64,000 bases of DNA from Soonwooa sp023440705. GTDB lineage: Bacteria > Bacteroidota > Bacteroidia > Flavobacteriales > Weeksellaceae. The stretch is taken from contig JAEXRP010000030.1 in assembly GCA_023440705.1 (NCBI GenBank), forward strand, positions 1 to 64,000, given 5' to 3'. The position numbers were made by a program, and so were the translations under genes. The first letter of the stretch is position 1. Each line of letters opens with the position of its first letter. Below, one piece after another: positions 34,984-44,493 of the stretch. Under the pieces are notes generated by a model. That model ran no database searches. It saw only the letters and a list, made by a program, of their open reading frames with translations, and had not been told where the DNA came from.

Positions 34984-35012
34984 GTATCGATAAATGTATC
35001 TTTTATCGATAC
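34984..35012. terminator. Probable bidirectional terminator
   Basis: A perfect 11-bp inverted repeat GTATCGATAAA / TTTATCGATAC with a 7-nt loop lies between convergent genes. T-rich sequence occurs on both sides but is not a clean run. Confidence 0.6.
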
Positions 35013-35196
35013 AATTTCTTTCAAGATAGTTAAAGTAATCTCCTTGGTTTGACTTGCTAGCTTTCTCTAGACTTTCGACTTTTGATTTTTCGAAATAGGA
35101 AGCCAAGCCTTGGAATTATTAATTTTGGATTAAATACTTTGCTATGTGTTAATTGTCTGTTGTTCTTCTTGTGTTTAGGTAAGTTTTTTAATTGTC

Positions 35197-36357
35197 TTAA
35201 AAACTATTTTCGAACAATTCTTTGTAGAAGTTAATTTCGTTTTTATAATAATCAGAATGCATTTGTTGAAGCTCTGGGAAATCTTTAAAGATAAAATAAT
35301 CGCCGCTTTTTGATTTGCTAACCAAGCAAAATGTCTGTCGATCGCCTCTTTGGAAGATTAGACTTTTGTTGGATTTAGAAATAAGCTTACAATTTTCTGA
35401 ATAAAAAAATCTGAAATCATTATCAAACAAATATTGAAAATCCTTTTCGCTGATTTTAAGATTTGTGTTGATGGCGACGGAACTCAGTTTTTTCCAAACC
35501 TCATTAATTTCTGGATTTGACTTGAAGACGCTATAATATTTGATGTTTCCTTTATCGGCAGGAGAAAAGACTTTTTCGTCGGGATCAGATTTCAAAGCAT
35601 CCAAGACTTCAGAATTTAATTTTTCAAAAAAGCTATTTTCTAACAATGATAATTGTGATTTGTACATCGGCCAACTTTCTTTTTCAGCAGTAATGGGTTT
35701 CAGGACATTTTTTGCCATTCTTAAATGATAAGCCAATTGGTTAATCTCTAATTCTGGTTTTAATTCTGGCTGAATATTCCAAAAAGGGGAGTTGCTAGTG
35801 AACAAGATATATTCTTTTTTATCGACTAAATAATCAAAATATATTGACCTGTATTTACCATCAACCTTATAAATTGCACTATTGTTGTCTTTATAAATTA
35901 CTTTGTCAGCAGGTTTGAGAAAATCCTCAATTTTAACATCAGCAGAATTGGTTTTCTTGAATATATAAAACTCGCCTTGGTCCGACGAAAAAGGTATTAT
36001 GTTTATGAAATTAAAAACCTGAAATCGTCTAAAACCTTCGGATTGACTGTCAATTTCAAAATCGGGTTTCACTTTCCAACGCATTTTAAAAGAATAATTT
36101 GGACTATTTTCTGTGGACAATTCGTTGATTCTGAAATTAAATGGAAGGTTAAAATTGTAGCCATCTAACTTCTGCGAATACCTATTGGTAGGTGTTTCTA
36201 AAATCTTTTTAATATCATCATTATTAATAGCAATGTTCGCTGGTTGTTCGTTGTTTACGATTGGATAATCGGTAGTGGGAGCCGTTTTTTTGTCTTTGCT
36301 ATCACAACTAAAAAATACAGCTGAGAAAAAAAGTATAGGAAAAATTTTTAAGGTCAT
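35197..36357 (-). CDS. Lipoprotein of unknown function, 386 aa
   Basis: The N-terminus MTLKIFPILFFSAVFFSC is a lipoprotein signal with Cys at residue 18. The mature part is charged and mixed alpha/beta. I recognise no domain. It contains two cysteines late in the protein (NCKLISK and TFCLVSK) and several aromatic-rich strands such as YSFKMRWKVKPDFE. It lies between the Ig-repeat pair and the second initiator tRNA and is transcribed towards the former. It is probably outer-membrane or periplasm-facing. Confidence 0.7.
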   Translation of the reverse strand: MTLKIFPILFFSAVFFSCDSKDKKTAPTTDYPIVNNEQPANIAINNDDIKKILETPTNRYSQKLDGYNFNLPFNFRINELSTENSPNYSFKMRWKVKPDFEIDSQSEGFRRFQVFNFINIIPFSSDQGEFYIFKKTNSADVKIEDFLKPADKVIYKDNNSAIYKVDGKYRSIYFDYLVDKKEYILFTSNSPFWNIQPELKPELEINQLAYHLRMAKNVLKPITAEKESWPMYKSQLSLLENSFFEKLNSEVLDALKSDPDEKVFSPADKGNIKYYSVFKSNPEINEVWKKLSSVAINTNLKISEKDFQYLFDNDFRFFYSENCKLISKSNKSLIFQRGDRQTFCLVSKSKSGDYFIFKDFPELQQMHSDYYKNEINFYKELFENSF

Positions 36358-36540
36358 CTATTTGATATTTTAGATAAAGAAAGATAAAAAAAATAATTTA
36401 TTTGTGGTTATAATTGAAATTTTTAATAAAGACTTAAAACTGAATAGTAAAAATTACGTGTCTTAAATTCTGATTTAGAATTCGTTTTTCAATGGTTAAA
36501 ATTCAATTAATATTGAAAATGATATTTTTCTCTATTTTAC

Positions 36541-36570
36541 TTGGAGTATTAGAATATTGTTGTATATTTG
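36541..36570 (+). promoter_or_regulatory. Promoter of initiator tRNA copy 2
   Basis: TTG (36541-36543), a 19-bp spacer and TATATTTG (36563-36570) occupy the same position relative to the tRNA as in copy 1. Confidence 0.8.
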
Positions 36571-36581
36571 CAATCCAATAT

Positions 36582-36654
<73 letters not shown>

Positions 36655-36657
36655 CTA

Positions 36658-36689
36658 CAAAGGAGATTCAGAAATGAGTCTCCTTTTTT
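36658..36689 (+). terminator. Terminator of tRNA-fMet copy 2
   Basis: A stem of AAAGGAGATTCA against TGAGTCTCCTTT (one G-U pair) with a GAAA loop is followed by T's. It is a diverged version of the copy 1 terminator. Confidence 0.88.
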
Positions 36690-36927
36690 GTTGATTTCTA
36701 GTTTTATTTCAAGTTTATTTAGTAATATTTTATTTTTAATTATATCATTAATTGTTTTAAAAAGAATTGATTTCAGTTGTTAATAATAGGATTTATATTA
36801 ACAATTTCTAATTCTTTTTAATTTAATTATTTTAAAAATTTCCCATAAATATTGAGAATTTATCATAAGATAAATTTGTTGTTGTTAGCAAGTGATAATT
36901 TTGTAGTGCTTTTAAAACTTATATAAA

Positions 36928-38115
36928 ATGTCAGGAACTAACAAGATTAAACAAATGTCATTAAAAGATATAATACCTTCTAAAACAAGGATTCTTTTAA
37001 TATTAATATGGCTAATTGTCATTGGGTTTTCTATTTTTGGACATTCTATTTTGGGCGATTCTATGTCACCAGGTGTAGCCACGCTTGTATTTTTAGTTTT
37101 ATTGGTCACTATTATTGCTGCCGCTTTTGGTGTCGTAAAAGAAGCTGACGAACTTGCGCATAAACTAGGCGAACCTTACGGAACCTTGATTCTTACCTTG
37201 GCAATCGTTTCGATCGAGGTGGTGTTAATTGCTGCTGTGATGTTGGGACCTGGCGAAGTGGCCACCATTGGTAAAGATTCAATTTTTTCGGTGATGATGA
37301 TTATTATGAATCTCGTGATTGGCTTGTGTATTTTACTAGGCGGTAAAAAGTATGGTGAGCAGGAGTATAACTCGCAAGGTACGATGTCTTATATCGCCAT
37401 GATTATCATGCTTGGAGGCTTGTCTATGATGCTACCAAATTTTATTCAAGGTGCTGGTGGAGGTGCTTTTACTAATGTACAAGCAGTTAGCTTATCCGTT
37501 TTTATAGTTATACTTTATGGGTTCTTTTTGGCATTTCAGGTGAAAGGTTATAGCCATCTGTATATTCAGCCTAAAGCAGGATTTATGGAAGTTCCGTATC
37601 AAGAAAGACTTTCTGTATCCAAGTCGGACGAGAAGAATAGTTCGTTAACCAAAGAGGATAAAAAGGAAATTTGGATTCGAGCGGTAGTGTTAATTTTAAT
37701 GATTTTGCCAATCGTTTTGTTATCTCACAACATGGCAACAGTTGTTAATTACGGCATAAAAGCGGCTAATCTGCCACTACAATTGGGCGGCGTTTTAATC
37801 GCGTTTATTGTCTTCACGCCCGAATCTATGACTGCTGTAAAAGCCGCATTAAATAACGAATTTCAGCGCGCTATTAATTTATGTCACGGTGCTTTTGTTT
37901 CAACAGTAGGCTTAACAGTGCCTGCGGTGTTGACTATTGGCTTAATAACTGGGAAGACGGTACTTTTTGGACTTACTTCAACTGAAACGATTTTGTTTAT
38001 CATCACATTGTTATTGAGTCTGATGACTTTTGCTGGTAAAAGAACGACGCCTTTTGTAGGGATTATGCATTTGGTTCTTTTTGCAACATTTATTTTGTTA
38101 ATTTTTAATCCTTAA
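36928..38115 (+). CDS. Calcium/proton antiporter (CaCA superfamily, ChaA-like)
   Basis: The 395-aa membrane protein has about 11 hydrophobic helices. It carries the two inverted acidic motifs of cation/proton exchangers: AHKLGEPYGTLILTLAIVSIEV (about residues 75-96) and AFIVFTPESMTAVKAALNNE (about 291-310), each with the glutamate needed for transport. It should exchange Ca2+ or Na+ for protons across the inner membrane. It is a monocistronic gene with a terminator 40 bp after the stop. Confidence 0.88.
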   Translation: MSGTNKIKQMSLKDIIPSKTRILLILIWLIVIGFSIFGHSILGDSMSPGVATLVFLVLLVTIIAAAFGVVKEADELAHKLGEPYGTLILTLAIVSIEVVLIAAVMLGPGEVATIGKDSIFSVMMIIMNLVIGLCILLGGKKYGEQEYNSQGTMSYIAMIIMLGGLSMMLPNFIQGAGGGAFTNVQAVSLSVFIVILYGFFLAFQVKGYSHLYIQPKAGFMEVPYQERLSVSKSDEKNSSLTKEDKKEIWIRAVVLILMILPIVLLSHNMATVVNYGIKAANLPLQLGGVLIAFIVFTPESMTAVKAALNNEFQRAINLCHGAFVSTVGLTVPAVLTIGLITGKTVLFGLTSTETILFIITLLLSLMTFAGKRTTPFVGIMHLVLFATFILLIFNP

Positions 38116-38156
38116 AATATTCTGAAGAATTTTTTTGATAATCAATAAAGAAAAAC

Positions 38157-38185
38157 AGTTGTCTACTAAGGCAGCTTTTTTTTTT
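38157..38185 (+). terminator. Terminator of the antiporter gene
   Basis: An 8-bp stem AGTTGTCT / AGGCAGCT (G-U pairs allowed) with a 4-nt loop is followed by about nine T. Confidence 0.85.
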
Positions 38186-38603
38186 GGATTTTTAAATAAA
38201 TTAAATTTTGAAATCTGCTTGAGGTTTATTAATAATTAGAACAAGAAATTTATTGACGACTATTTTTGAATTCATTTTATGATTTGATGTCCTCGTTTTT
38301 GGATTTCCTGATAGTATAAAATTTAAAAAATATAACTTGCTGTAAATCATGTTTATTGTTTAAATTTTATAATGCGGGAAAGTGGTGACTACCCAGCGAC
38401 TACCCAGTTTTTATCGGAAAACTACTCCATGACTATCCATTATTAAAATAGTTTTTTTACTGCTTTCACTTAGTTTTGTTGCCAAGAAAAAAATCTCTAA
38501 AAGATAGGATTAAGGCTCTTTATTTCTTTCTGAAATGAAGATCAAAATCTAGCTTTTTTAATTTTTTTTAAAACAATTAAACTATAATAAAACAATTTCC
38601 ATT
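38186..38603. other. Gap before the 167-aa gene
   Basis: AT-rich intergenic sequence of about 420 bp. Around 38390-38420 it contains GACTACCCAG words repeated in tandem (ACTACCCAGCG then ACTACCCAGT). I see no gene, RNA or strong promoter. Confidence 0.45.
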
Positions 38604-39107
38604 ATGAAAAAATCTATTTTATCACTTGTTCTATTTTTCCCTGTAAGTGTGATGTTTTCTAGTCTTCCTAGCAATAATCACACGCCTATAGAGGTAGAAG
38701 ATTTTAAAGTGCAAACTATCAAATTTCCTGTTAATTTTTCTTCAAAATCAACTTTAATTAAAGGGACTTGGAGTAATTGGTCTTCGTGGTCACAAGTTAA
38801 AAATACCTATTTTGAATTAACAACGATAACCCAAGGTAAAATCTATAATTTTAGATATTTCGAAAATGGTGTAATGACTAAAAATTACACGATAACTTAC
38901 AATTCGGAAGCTACAAATAAACAGAAAGCTGAAAACAAAAATGTAAATTGTTACAAAATTAATGACTCAAAAGATGATTGGATCTATTTGTATGACACGA
39001 CTATGGGAAGTCTTATGAAAAATAGCACCAAATGGGCAGATTCTAATAACGCAAGTATCAGTATTTTGGATGATGAAAAAACAGGTTACTTTATGAGAAT
39101 TAAATAA
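38604..39107 (+). CDS. Secreted protein of unknown function, 167 aa
   Basis: A signal peptide (MKKSILSLVLFFPVSVMFSS) is followed by a beta-rich domain with repeated aromatic/hydroxyl patterns (GTWSNWSSWSQV, YNFRYFENG). A single cysteine is present. No family is recognised. It stands alone between two terminators. Confidence 0.72.
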   Translation: MKKSILSLVLFFPVSVMFSSLPSNNHTPIEVEDFKVQTIKFPVNFSSKSTLIKGTWSNWSSWSQVKNTYFELTTITQGKIYNFRYFENGVMTKNYTITYNSEATNKQKAENKNVNCYKINDSKDDWIYLYDTTMGSLMKNSTKWADSNNASISILDDEKTGYFMRIK

Positions 39108-39189
39108 TAAGACTTCTATAATATTCAAATACTTTTTTAATTAAACTTTTAGCATTACCTAACTCACAATCAATTTGCTAGAAAACTGT

Positions 39190-39218
39190 GTTGTCACCAA
39201 TGGTGGCAACTTTTTTTT
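39190..39218 (+). terminator. Terminator of the 167-aa gene
   Basis: A 9-bp stem GTTGTCACC / GGTGGCAAC with an AAT loop is followed by eight T. Confidence 0.9.
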
Positions 39219-39265
39219 GTTTCAGTTTTAAAAAATTTAATATATTTATTTAAATCTAAATTTTA

Positions 39266-39928
39266 ATGAAAGAAAAACTAAAATACATTGCAAAAATATC
39301 TTCAATAGGTATTGTTAATTTCTTAAAGGTTAATATTCTAGGTCTTATTTCAACCGTGGTTTCAGGTGTCATTGGTTTTTTTGTTATAAGTTCTTCTATC
39401 GATGCTGGTCATACGGGGCATGCTGGCGTTATTCCTTTTTTGGTGGTTGCATTTTTGGCTCGACCTATTAGCTCTGTTTTGTGGTTAGCTTCTACTTTTG
39501 TGAGTCCCTATTTGTTTTTTGTTTTAGGGAATAAATATGCACTGATGAAAGTCGCAAATCGCTTCATTAAAGATCATTCTGATAGTTATATTCGTCAAGT
39601 TATCGATAAAATTCTGAATATGGTTGTGCCCGACAACAGCTTCATGAGTAAAGGTGCGGACTACGCCATGTTGAAGTTAAAAATGCTTGACCGCCTAAAA
39701 CAAGAACCTGAAAATAAATGGATGAAACGTATTATTGCTTTTGGAATTAAGAAAATTAGTCTCGATGATGTGGATTTTCAAGACAAAACTTTGACGCCTA
39801 AAATGGTAATATCGAACAAAATTCTTGCTGTAATCGAAGATTTTTCTGATGCTTCTCTTAAGCCAACCTGGATTCTTATTGCTATTCAGTGGATATTATT
39901 GGTGTTTTATTGGTTGGTTAAGTTCTAG
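39266..39928 (+). CDS. Membrane protein of unknown function, 220 aa
   Basis: Two long hydrophobic regions (about residues 12-42 and 52-90) and a C-terminal helix (about 199-217) surround a charged central part with predicted helices (about 95-190). No motif is recognised. The ATG start at 39266 follows an A/T-rich leader. It is upstream of, but separated by 150 bp from, the BlaI gene, which has its own promoter. Confidence 0.7.
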   Translation: MKEKLKYIAKISSIGIVNFLKVNILGLISTVVSGVIGFFVISSSIDAGHTGHAGVIPFLVVAFLARPISSVLWLASTFVSPYLFFVLGNKYALMKVANRFIKDHSDSYIRQVIDKILNMVVPDNSFMSKGADYAMLKLKMLDRLKQEPENKWMKRIIAFGIKKISLDDVDFQDKTLTPKMVISNKILAVIEDFSDASLKPTWILIAIQWILLVFYWLVKF

Positions 39929-39994
39929 TTTTAATTTTAAATAATTGATTTTTAATCAGTTGTAAATTTTAACATGCTTTAACTATAAAAATAG

Positions 39995-40042
39995 TTGTAC
40001 GAATTAAAAATTAGTCTACATTTGTATTACTAAGAAATTAGT
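39995..40042 (+). promoter_or_regulatory. Promoter and probable BlaI operator of the BlaI/M56 operon
   Basis: TTG (39995-39997), a 19-bp spacer and TACATTTG (40017-40024) form a consensus flavobacterial promoter. Immediately downstream lies the dyad ACTAA (40029-40033) / TTAGT (40038-40042). BlaI-type repressors bind such short inverted repeats over their own promoter, so autorepression is likely. Confidence 0.7.
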
Positions 40043-40077
40043 GATATAAGATTGATTGATATATTAAACTGAAGATT

Positions 40078-40437
40078 ATGAACAAGTTGACAAAAGCGGA
40101 AGAACAAGTTATGCAGTATCTGTGGACGATAGAAAAAGGATTTCTAAAAGATATTTTAGAACATTTTCCAGAACCCAAACCGCACACTAACACTGTATCT
40201 ACCATCCTTAAAATCCTTATGGAAAAAGGCTTTGTCGACTATACAACTTTTGGAAGACAACACGAATATTTTGCGTTGGTGTCTAAAGAAAGTTACAGTG
40301 GTAGAAGCATCAAAAGTCTCGTGAGAAACTATTTTGAAGGCTCTTATAAAAATGCGGTTTCGTTTTTAGTCGAAAAAAATGAAATCAGCGTTGAAGATTT
40401 AGAAAAACTTTTGGACGAACTCAAAAACAAAGACTAA
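40078..40437 (+). CDS. BlaI/MecI/CopY-family repressor
   Basis: The 119-aa winged-helix protein has the family opening LTKAEEQVMQYLWTIEKGFL, the recognition region HTNTVSTILKILMEKGFVDY (about residues 39-58) and a C-terminal dimerisation helix with EISVEDLEKLLDEL. BlaI proteins bind as dimers and are inactivated by proteolysis triggered by the partner sensor peptidase. The partner gene overlaps by one base (TAATG). A matching dyad lies at the promoter. Control of beta-lactamase itself cannot be assumed in Bacteroidota; the targets may be the operon and its neighbours. Confidence 0.9.
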   Translation: MNKLTKAEEQVMQYLWTIEKGFLKDILEHFPEPKPHTNTVSTILKILMEKGFVDYTTFGRQHEYFALVSKESYSGRSIKSLVRNYFEGSYKNAVSFLVEKNEISVEDLEKLLDELKNKD

Positions 40438-42626
40438 TGGACGCTTTTCTATTATATTGTCTCAAGATGATCACTTGCTCTGCGGTGATGTATGCTTACT
40501 ATTTGTTGTTTTTAAAAGACAAAACTTTTCACCATTATAACCGATTTTATCTACTATTAACGGTAATAATAAGTGTTAGTCTGCCATTGTTAAAGCTGTC
40601 GTATTTCACGATAGATGTTAATCCGAAGCTTATATTTTTGTTTCAAAATTTACAATCAACCGAAAATCCTATTAATCATGGCATCACTATTCATCAAATT
40701 TTTTATGCTGTTGTTGGACTGGTTTCAGTCGTACTTATAGCAAAATTAGTAATAGGTTTAATAAGAATCAATCACATCAAAAAGTCATTTCCTCACGAGG
40801 AATTGCAGGGTATTAAGTTTTACCAAACCAACCTAGACGAAGCACCGTTTTCGTTTTTTAGAAATCTATTTTGGAAGCAATCGATCCAAATGGAATCGGC
40901 AGTAGGACAACAAATCCTAAAGCACGAGATGGTACACATCGAACAAAAACATACTTGGGATAAGCTGTTTATGCAAATCATGAAGTCTGTTTTTTGGATG
41001 AATCCCATTTTCTATATCATTAATAAAGAAATCAATCTTATACACGAATACTTAGCGGACAACAAAGCTGTTAAACGTTCTGACACCAAGGCATTTGCGC
41101 AGATGCTTTTGGAGAGTCACTTTCCGGGGACGACTTTGCCAGCGACAAGTCCATTTTTATCATCTAACCTCAAAAAAAGATTAAAAATGCTTACTAAAAG
41201 TAAAACCAAATACAGTTATGCGCGCAGGATTTTTGCTTTGCCGCTATTGTTTATGCTGTCTTTCGCTTATCTCGTTAATGCGAAAAACAAAGAAATCAAA
41301 AAGACAAATATTGAAATTGAACAAGCGATCCAAGGTATGAAAAAAGATACTGCGATTGTCGATACAACCTCTTTGTCTTCGATGCCTAAAGCAGTTAAGT
41401 CTGCTCAGGAAGGACTTTCGTCTGTTAACAATCAAATTAGTAATGATAACAAATTGATTTCTGAAATCAATAAAAAAATTTCTGATAAAAATAAGGCAAT
41501 CAATGATTTAATAAAAGCTAAAAAAGATGACTCACCAGAGTATCTTGCAAAAACGAAAGAAGTTGAAGCTTTAGCAAATGAAGCTGATAAAATCATCAAC
41601 TCTGACCGTTACCAAGCGATGTTGAAAAGATCGGATGACTACGCGAAACAAATTGATGAGTATTATAACTCCGCAGAATGGAAAGAAAAAGTAGCGCAAA
41701 TTGAAAGAAATGCTGCCGAAATTGAGAAAAAGTATAACTCTCCAGAATACAAAAAGAAAGTCGCAGATATGGAGCAACGTGCTTTAGAAATGGAGAAAAA
41801 ATACAACTCTCCAGAATGGAAAAAGAAAATCGCTGACATGGAGCAACGTGCTTTAGAAATGGAGAAAAAATATAACTCTCCAGAGTATAAATTGAAAATA
41901 GCTGCTATCGAAAAACGCGCTGCCGAAATGGAGAAAAAATACAACTCTCCAGAATGGAAAAAGAAAATGGCTGATATCGAAAAACGTTCTGCAGAATTGG
42001 AGAAAAAATACAACTCTCCTGAGTGGAAAAAGAAAATCGAAGAAGCTGCTAAAAGTGGTAGCAATGTCTATATCTACAACGGAAAAGATTATATAAGTGC
42101 AAATGATGGATCTAAACTAAATCGCGTCTTAAATCTTTCTGACTTTACAATGCCAGATATCGAATTAGAAAAAATACTTAAGGATTTACCGACTTTCGAA
42201 TTCAAGGATTTTGGTTTTGAAGACATTGGGTTTGGTAGAGAGATGACTGCTAAAGAAAAACGTCAGTACGAAAAACGTAAAAAAGAAATCCAAGAGCTTC
42301 AGAAAAAAATAAACGAAAAACGTAAAGATTTGAGAAGCGAAAAACCAATGGTGGATCGACCTTGGATTGTTAGTTCTGCAAAAACAATTGCTGCGCCAAG
42401 AATGTCTGCTGCGCCTTCTAGCGGAATTACGTTATTCAAAAACGATAATCTTTTTACAATTGACGGATTAGATTTTAGAAATTATTCCTCGGGAGAAATG
42501 AAGTTTTTCATCAATGGAAAAGAAGTTACAAAAGCGGAAATGGATAAAATTGCACCAAAAGATATCAAAAATGTTAATGTTAATAAATACAATGACAAAG
42601 GCGAAATAAGAATCGAAACTAAATAA
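40437..42626 (+). CDS. BlaR1/M56-family sensor metallopeptidase with coiled repeats
   Basis: The 729-aa protein has N-terminal helices (about residues 5-26, 37-53, 86-108) and a zinc-peptidase site HEMVH near 163, with a later glutamate in HEYLADNKAV near 202. A further helix lies near 262-280. The outer part is unusual: a coiled region of 23-residue repeats with the core KKYNSPEWKKK (about 410-540, six or so copies) replaces a penicillin-binding sensor domain. A domain ending in MKFFINGKEV...DKIAPKDIKNVNV (about 680-725) follows. It should cleave or trigger loss of the BlaI repressor. The signal is unknown. Confidence 0.88.
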   Translation: MDAFLLYCLKMITCSAVMYAYYLLFLKDKTFHHYNRFYLLLTVIISVSLPLLKLSYFTIDVNPKLIFLFQNLQSTENPINHGITIHQIFYAVVGLVSVVLIAKLVIGLIRINHIKKSFPHEELQGIKFYQTNLDEAPFSFFRNLFWKQSIQMESAVGQQILKHEMVHIEQKHTWDKLFMQIMKSVFWMNPIFYIINKEINLIHEYLADNKAVKRSDTKAFAQMLLESHFPGTTLPATSPFLSSNLKKRLKMLTKSKTKYSYARRIFALPLLFMLSFAYLVNAKNKEIKKTNIEIEQAIQGMKKDTAIVDTTSLSSMPKAVKSAQEGLSSVNNQISNDNKLISEINKKISDKNKAINDLIKAKKDDSPEYLAKTKEVEALANEADKIINSDRYQAMLKRSDDYAKQIDEYYNSAEWKEKVAQIERNAAEIEKKYNSPEYKKKVADMEQRALEMEKKYNSPEWKKKIADMEQRALEMEKKYNSPEYKLKIAAIEKRAAEMEKKYNSPEWKKKMADIEKRSAELEKKYNSPEWKKKIEEAAKSGSNVYIYNGKDYISANDGSKLNRVLNLSDFTMPDIELEKILKDLPTFEFKDFGFEDIGFGREMTAKEKRQYEKRKKEIQELQKKINEKRKDLRSEKPMVDRPWIVSSAKTIAAPRMSAAPSSGITLFKNDNLFTIDGLDFRNYSSGEMKFFINGKEVTKAEMDKIAPKDIKNVNVNKYNDKGEIRIETK

Positions 42627-42652
42627 ACCACACACATTTATATTTACGCATG

Positions 42653-42692
42653 CTGCCTCTATTTTATTTTAAAATTATGAGGCAGTTTTTTT
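42653..42692 (+). terminator. Terminator after the M56 gene
   Basis: Arms CTGCCTC (42653-42659) and GAGGCAG (42679-42685) enclose a second AT stem and are followed by seven T. Confidence 0.85.
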
Positions 42693-42706
42693 AATAAATT
42701 AAGACT

Positions 42707-43534
42707 ATGAGATTATTACTTATTTTTTGTTTAGCATTAAATTTAAATCTTTTCGCGCAAAATCAGCGTTACATCTACGAATACAAATTGGTCAAAGATT
42801 CCACAAACAAAGCTAATCAACGTACCGAAATGATGTATTTGGATACAACCAAAGAAGGTTCAGAATATTATAGTTATACGGCTTATCATTCGGATTCGTT
42901 GGTTCGAGCGGCTTTAGAAACTGAGTTAAAAGCGACTGGGATGGTTAATATTAAACCTAATATGAAGGTGGATGCAGAACGTTATTCTGTTTCAAAAACT
43001 TATCCCGATTTTAAAACAGAGTTACATAACCGTATCGGAATGAATCGTTATAAAATTGCAGACGAAAGAAAACTAACATGGAAAATTCTTCCAGACAAGC
43101 AACAAATAGGGAAGTGGCAGACACAAAAAGCAACTTTAGATTTTGCGGGAAGACTATGGACAGCGTGGTTCACTAATGAAATTCCGTTGCAGGACGGTCC
43201 TTACAAGTTTTCTGGACTTCCTGGCTTAATTGTTAAAATTGAAGATAAAACACAATCTCATATTTTGGAACTGAAAGGCATTAAAACCTTAACTGCTGAA
43301 GAAGTTAAAAATTACAAAAAACCAAAAAATGAATTGGCTTTAAGTATGAAACAATATCAAAAGTTGCTGGATGATTATGCGAAAGATCCCACACAAGGCT
43401 TCAAACAAGCAACTATGGGCGGGATTGTCATGACGCCAGCGGAAGGCGATAATCGTTGGATGAAAGAACGTGAAGCTCAGTTAAAGGAAGAACTTAAAAA
43501 AGACAATAACAAAATAGAATTGTCTTTCAAGTAA
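42707..43534 (+). CDS. GLPGLI family protein (first copy)
   Basis: The 275-aa secreted protein has a signal peptide (about residues 1-17). It carries the family signature YKFSGLPGLIVKIEDKTQSH near 165-184, preceded by WTAWFTNEIPLQDGP. TIGR01200/GLPGLI proteins are common in Bacteroidota and often sit beside TonB receptors or BlaR/M56 systems; the function is unknown. It follows a terminator after the M56 gene, so it has separate or read-through expression. A paralogue follows 31 bp later. Confidence 0.88.
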   Translation: MRLLLIFCLALNLNLFAQNQRYIYEYKLVKDSTNKANQRTEMMYLDTTKEGSEYYSYTAYHSDSLVRAALETELKATGMVNIKPNMKVDAERYSVSKTYPDFKTELHNRIGMNRYKIADERKLTWKILPDKQQIGKWQTQKATLDFAGRLWTAWFTNEIPLQDGPYKFSGLPGLIVKIEDKTQSHILELKGIKTLTAEEVKNYKKPKNELALSMKQYQKLLDDYAKDPTQGFKQATMGGIVMTPAEGDNRWMKEREAQLKEELKKDNNKIELSFK

Positions 43535-43564
43535 TTTTTTTATTTTAGTAAAAACAGAAACACC

Positions 43565-44431
43565 ATGAAAAAATTTTCATTTCTCTTTTTATTATTTATT
43601 CAGTTGATATTTGTAAATGCGCAAAGTCAACGCTTTTTGTATGAATATAAGATTGCAACGGATTCTACAAATCGCGATTCTGTAATTGTGGAAATGATGC
43701 GATTGGATGTTCTCTCCAAAGGTTCAAAATATTATAGCCAGAATGTGTATATGCGAGATTCGATTCTGGATTCGAGGTTAAAGAAACACGAATTTGTTAA
43801 GAACGCAGATGGCGATATGATGATAAGTAACGAAGGTACGCCGAATGGCGTTATAGAGCATAAAGTTTATAAAACTTATCCTGATTTTAAAATCAATTTT
43901 ATTAATAAAATTTGGCCAGATTTCTATAATCAAACGGATGATCGAAAAATAACTTGGAAGGTTCTTTCGGACAAACAAAAAATAGGGAAGTGGGATTGTC
44001 AAAAAGCCGAAACTTACTTTGCAGGACGAAAGTGGATGGTGTGGTTTACAAGTTCGATTCCATTGCAAGATGGACCTTATAAATTTCGTGGATTACCAGG
44101 TTTGATTGTTAAAGCGACTAATCTAAATGAAACAATTTCTTTTGAATTAAAAGGCGTTCAAAATATTATTAAGCAAGATTTGGATGACGATTTTGAGAAG
44201 CAAATTAATGCAACTCCTGTAACTTATAAACAATATGTGAAACTTTATAAAAATTATCTTAAAGATCCTATCGCTGGTGTTAGAAAGGCATACACTGATA
44301 AAGTTTTACAAATGTATGACGAGTCAGGAAATCTAATTCCTCAAGAAAAAGCGCTTAAAGATTATGAAGCTCGGACACAAAAGAAACTTAAGAAAAATAA
44401 TAATACTCTAGAACCTGATCTTTTAAAATAA
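43565..44431 (+). CDS. GLPGLI family protein (second copy)
   Basis: The 288-aa paralogue of the preceding gene has a signal peptide (MKKFSFLFLLFIQLIFVNAQ) and the signature YKFRGLPGLIVKATNLNETI near residues 172-191, preceded by WMVWFTSSIPLQDGP. The two share the ITWKVLSDKQKIGKW / LTWKILPDKQQIGKW block. The pair arose by tandem duplication and has diverged substantially. No catalytic residues are apparent. It is presumably periplasmic or surface exposed. Confidence 0.88.
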   Translation: MKKFSFLFLLFIQLIFVNAQSQRFLYEYKIATDSTNRDSVIVEMMRLDVLSKGSKYYSQNVYMRDSILDSRLKKHEFVKNADGDMMISNEGTPNGVIEHKVYKTYPDFKINFINKIWPDFYNQTDDRKITWKVLSDKQKIGKWDCQKAETYFAGRKWMVWFTSSIPLQDGPYKFRGLPGLIVKATNLNETISFELKGVQNIIKQDLDDDFEKQINATPVTYKQYVKLYKNYLKDPIAGVRKAYTDKVLQMYDESGNLIPQEKALKDYEARTQKKLKKNNNTLEPDLLK

Positions 44432-44446
44432 ATTTAAACCAAAAAA

Positions 44447-44475
44447 AATCCGAAGCCAAAACTTCGGATTTTATA
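44447..44475. terminator. Bidirectional terminator between GLPGLI and transaldolase genes
   Basis: A 9-bp stem AATCCGAAG / CTTCGGATT with a 6-nt loop has T-rich flanks on both strands. The genes on each side converge on it. Confidence 0.88.
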
Positions 44476-44493
44476 TTTATCAAGTAAAAATGA

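Noticed and set aside
41663..42064. Repetitive minus-strand open frame opposite the M56 gene
   Set aside because: Its repeats are only the complement of the 69-bp coding repeats of the sensor gene.
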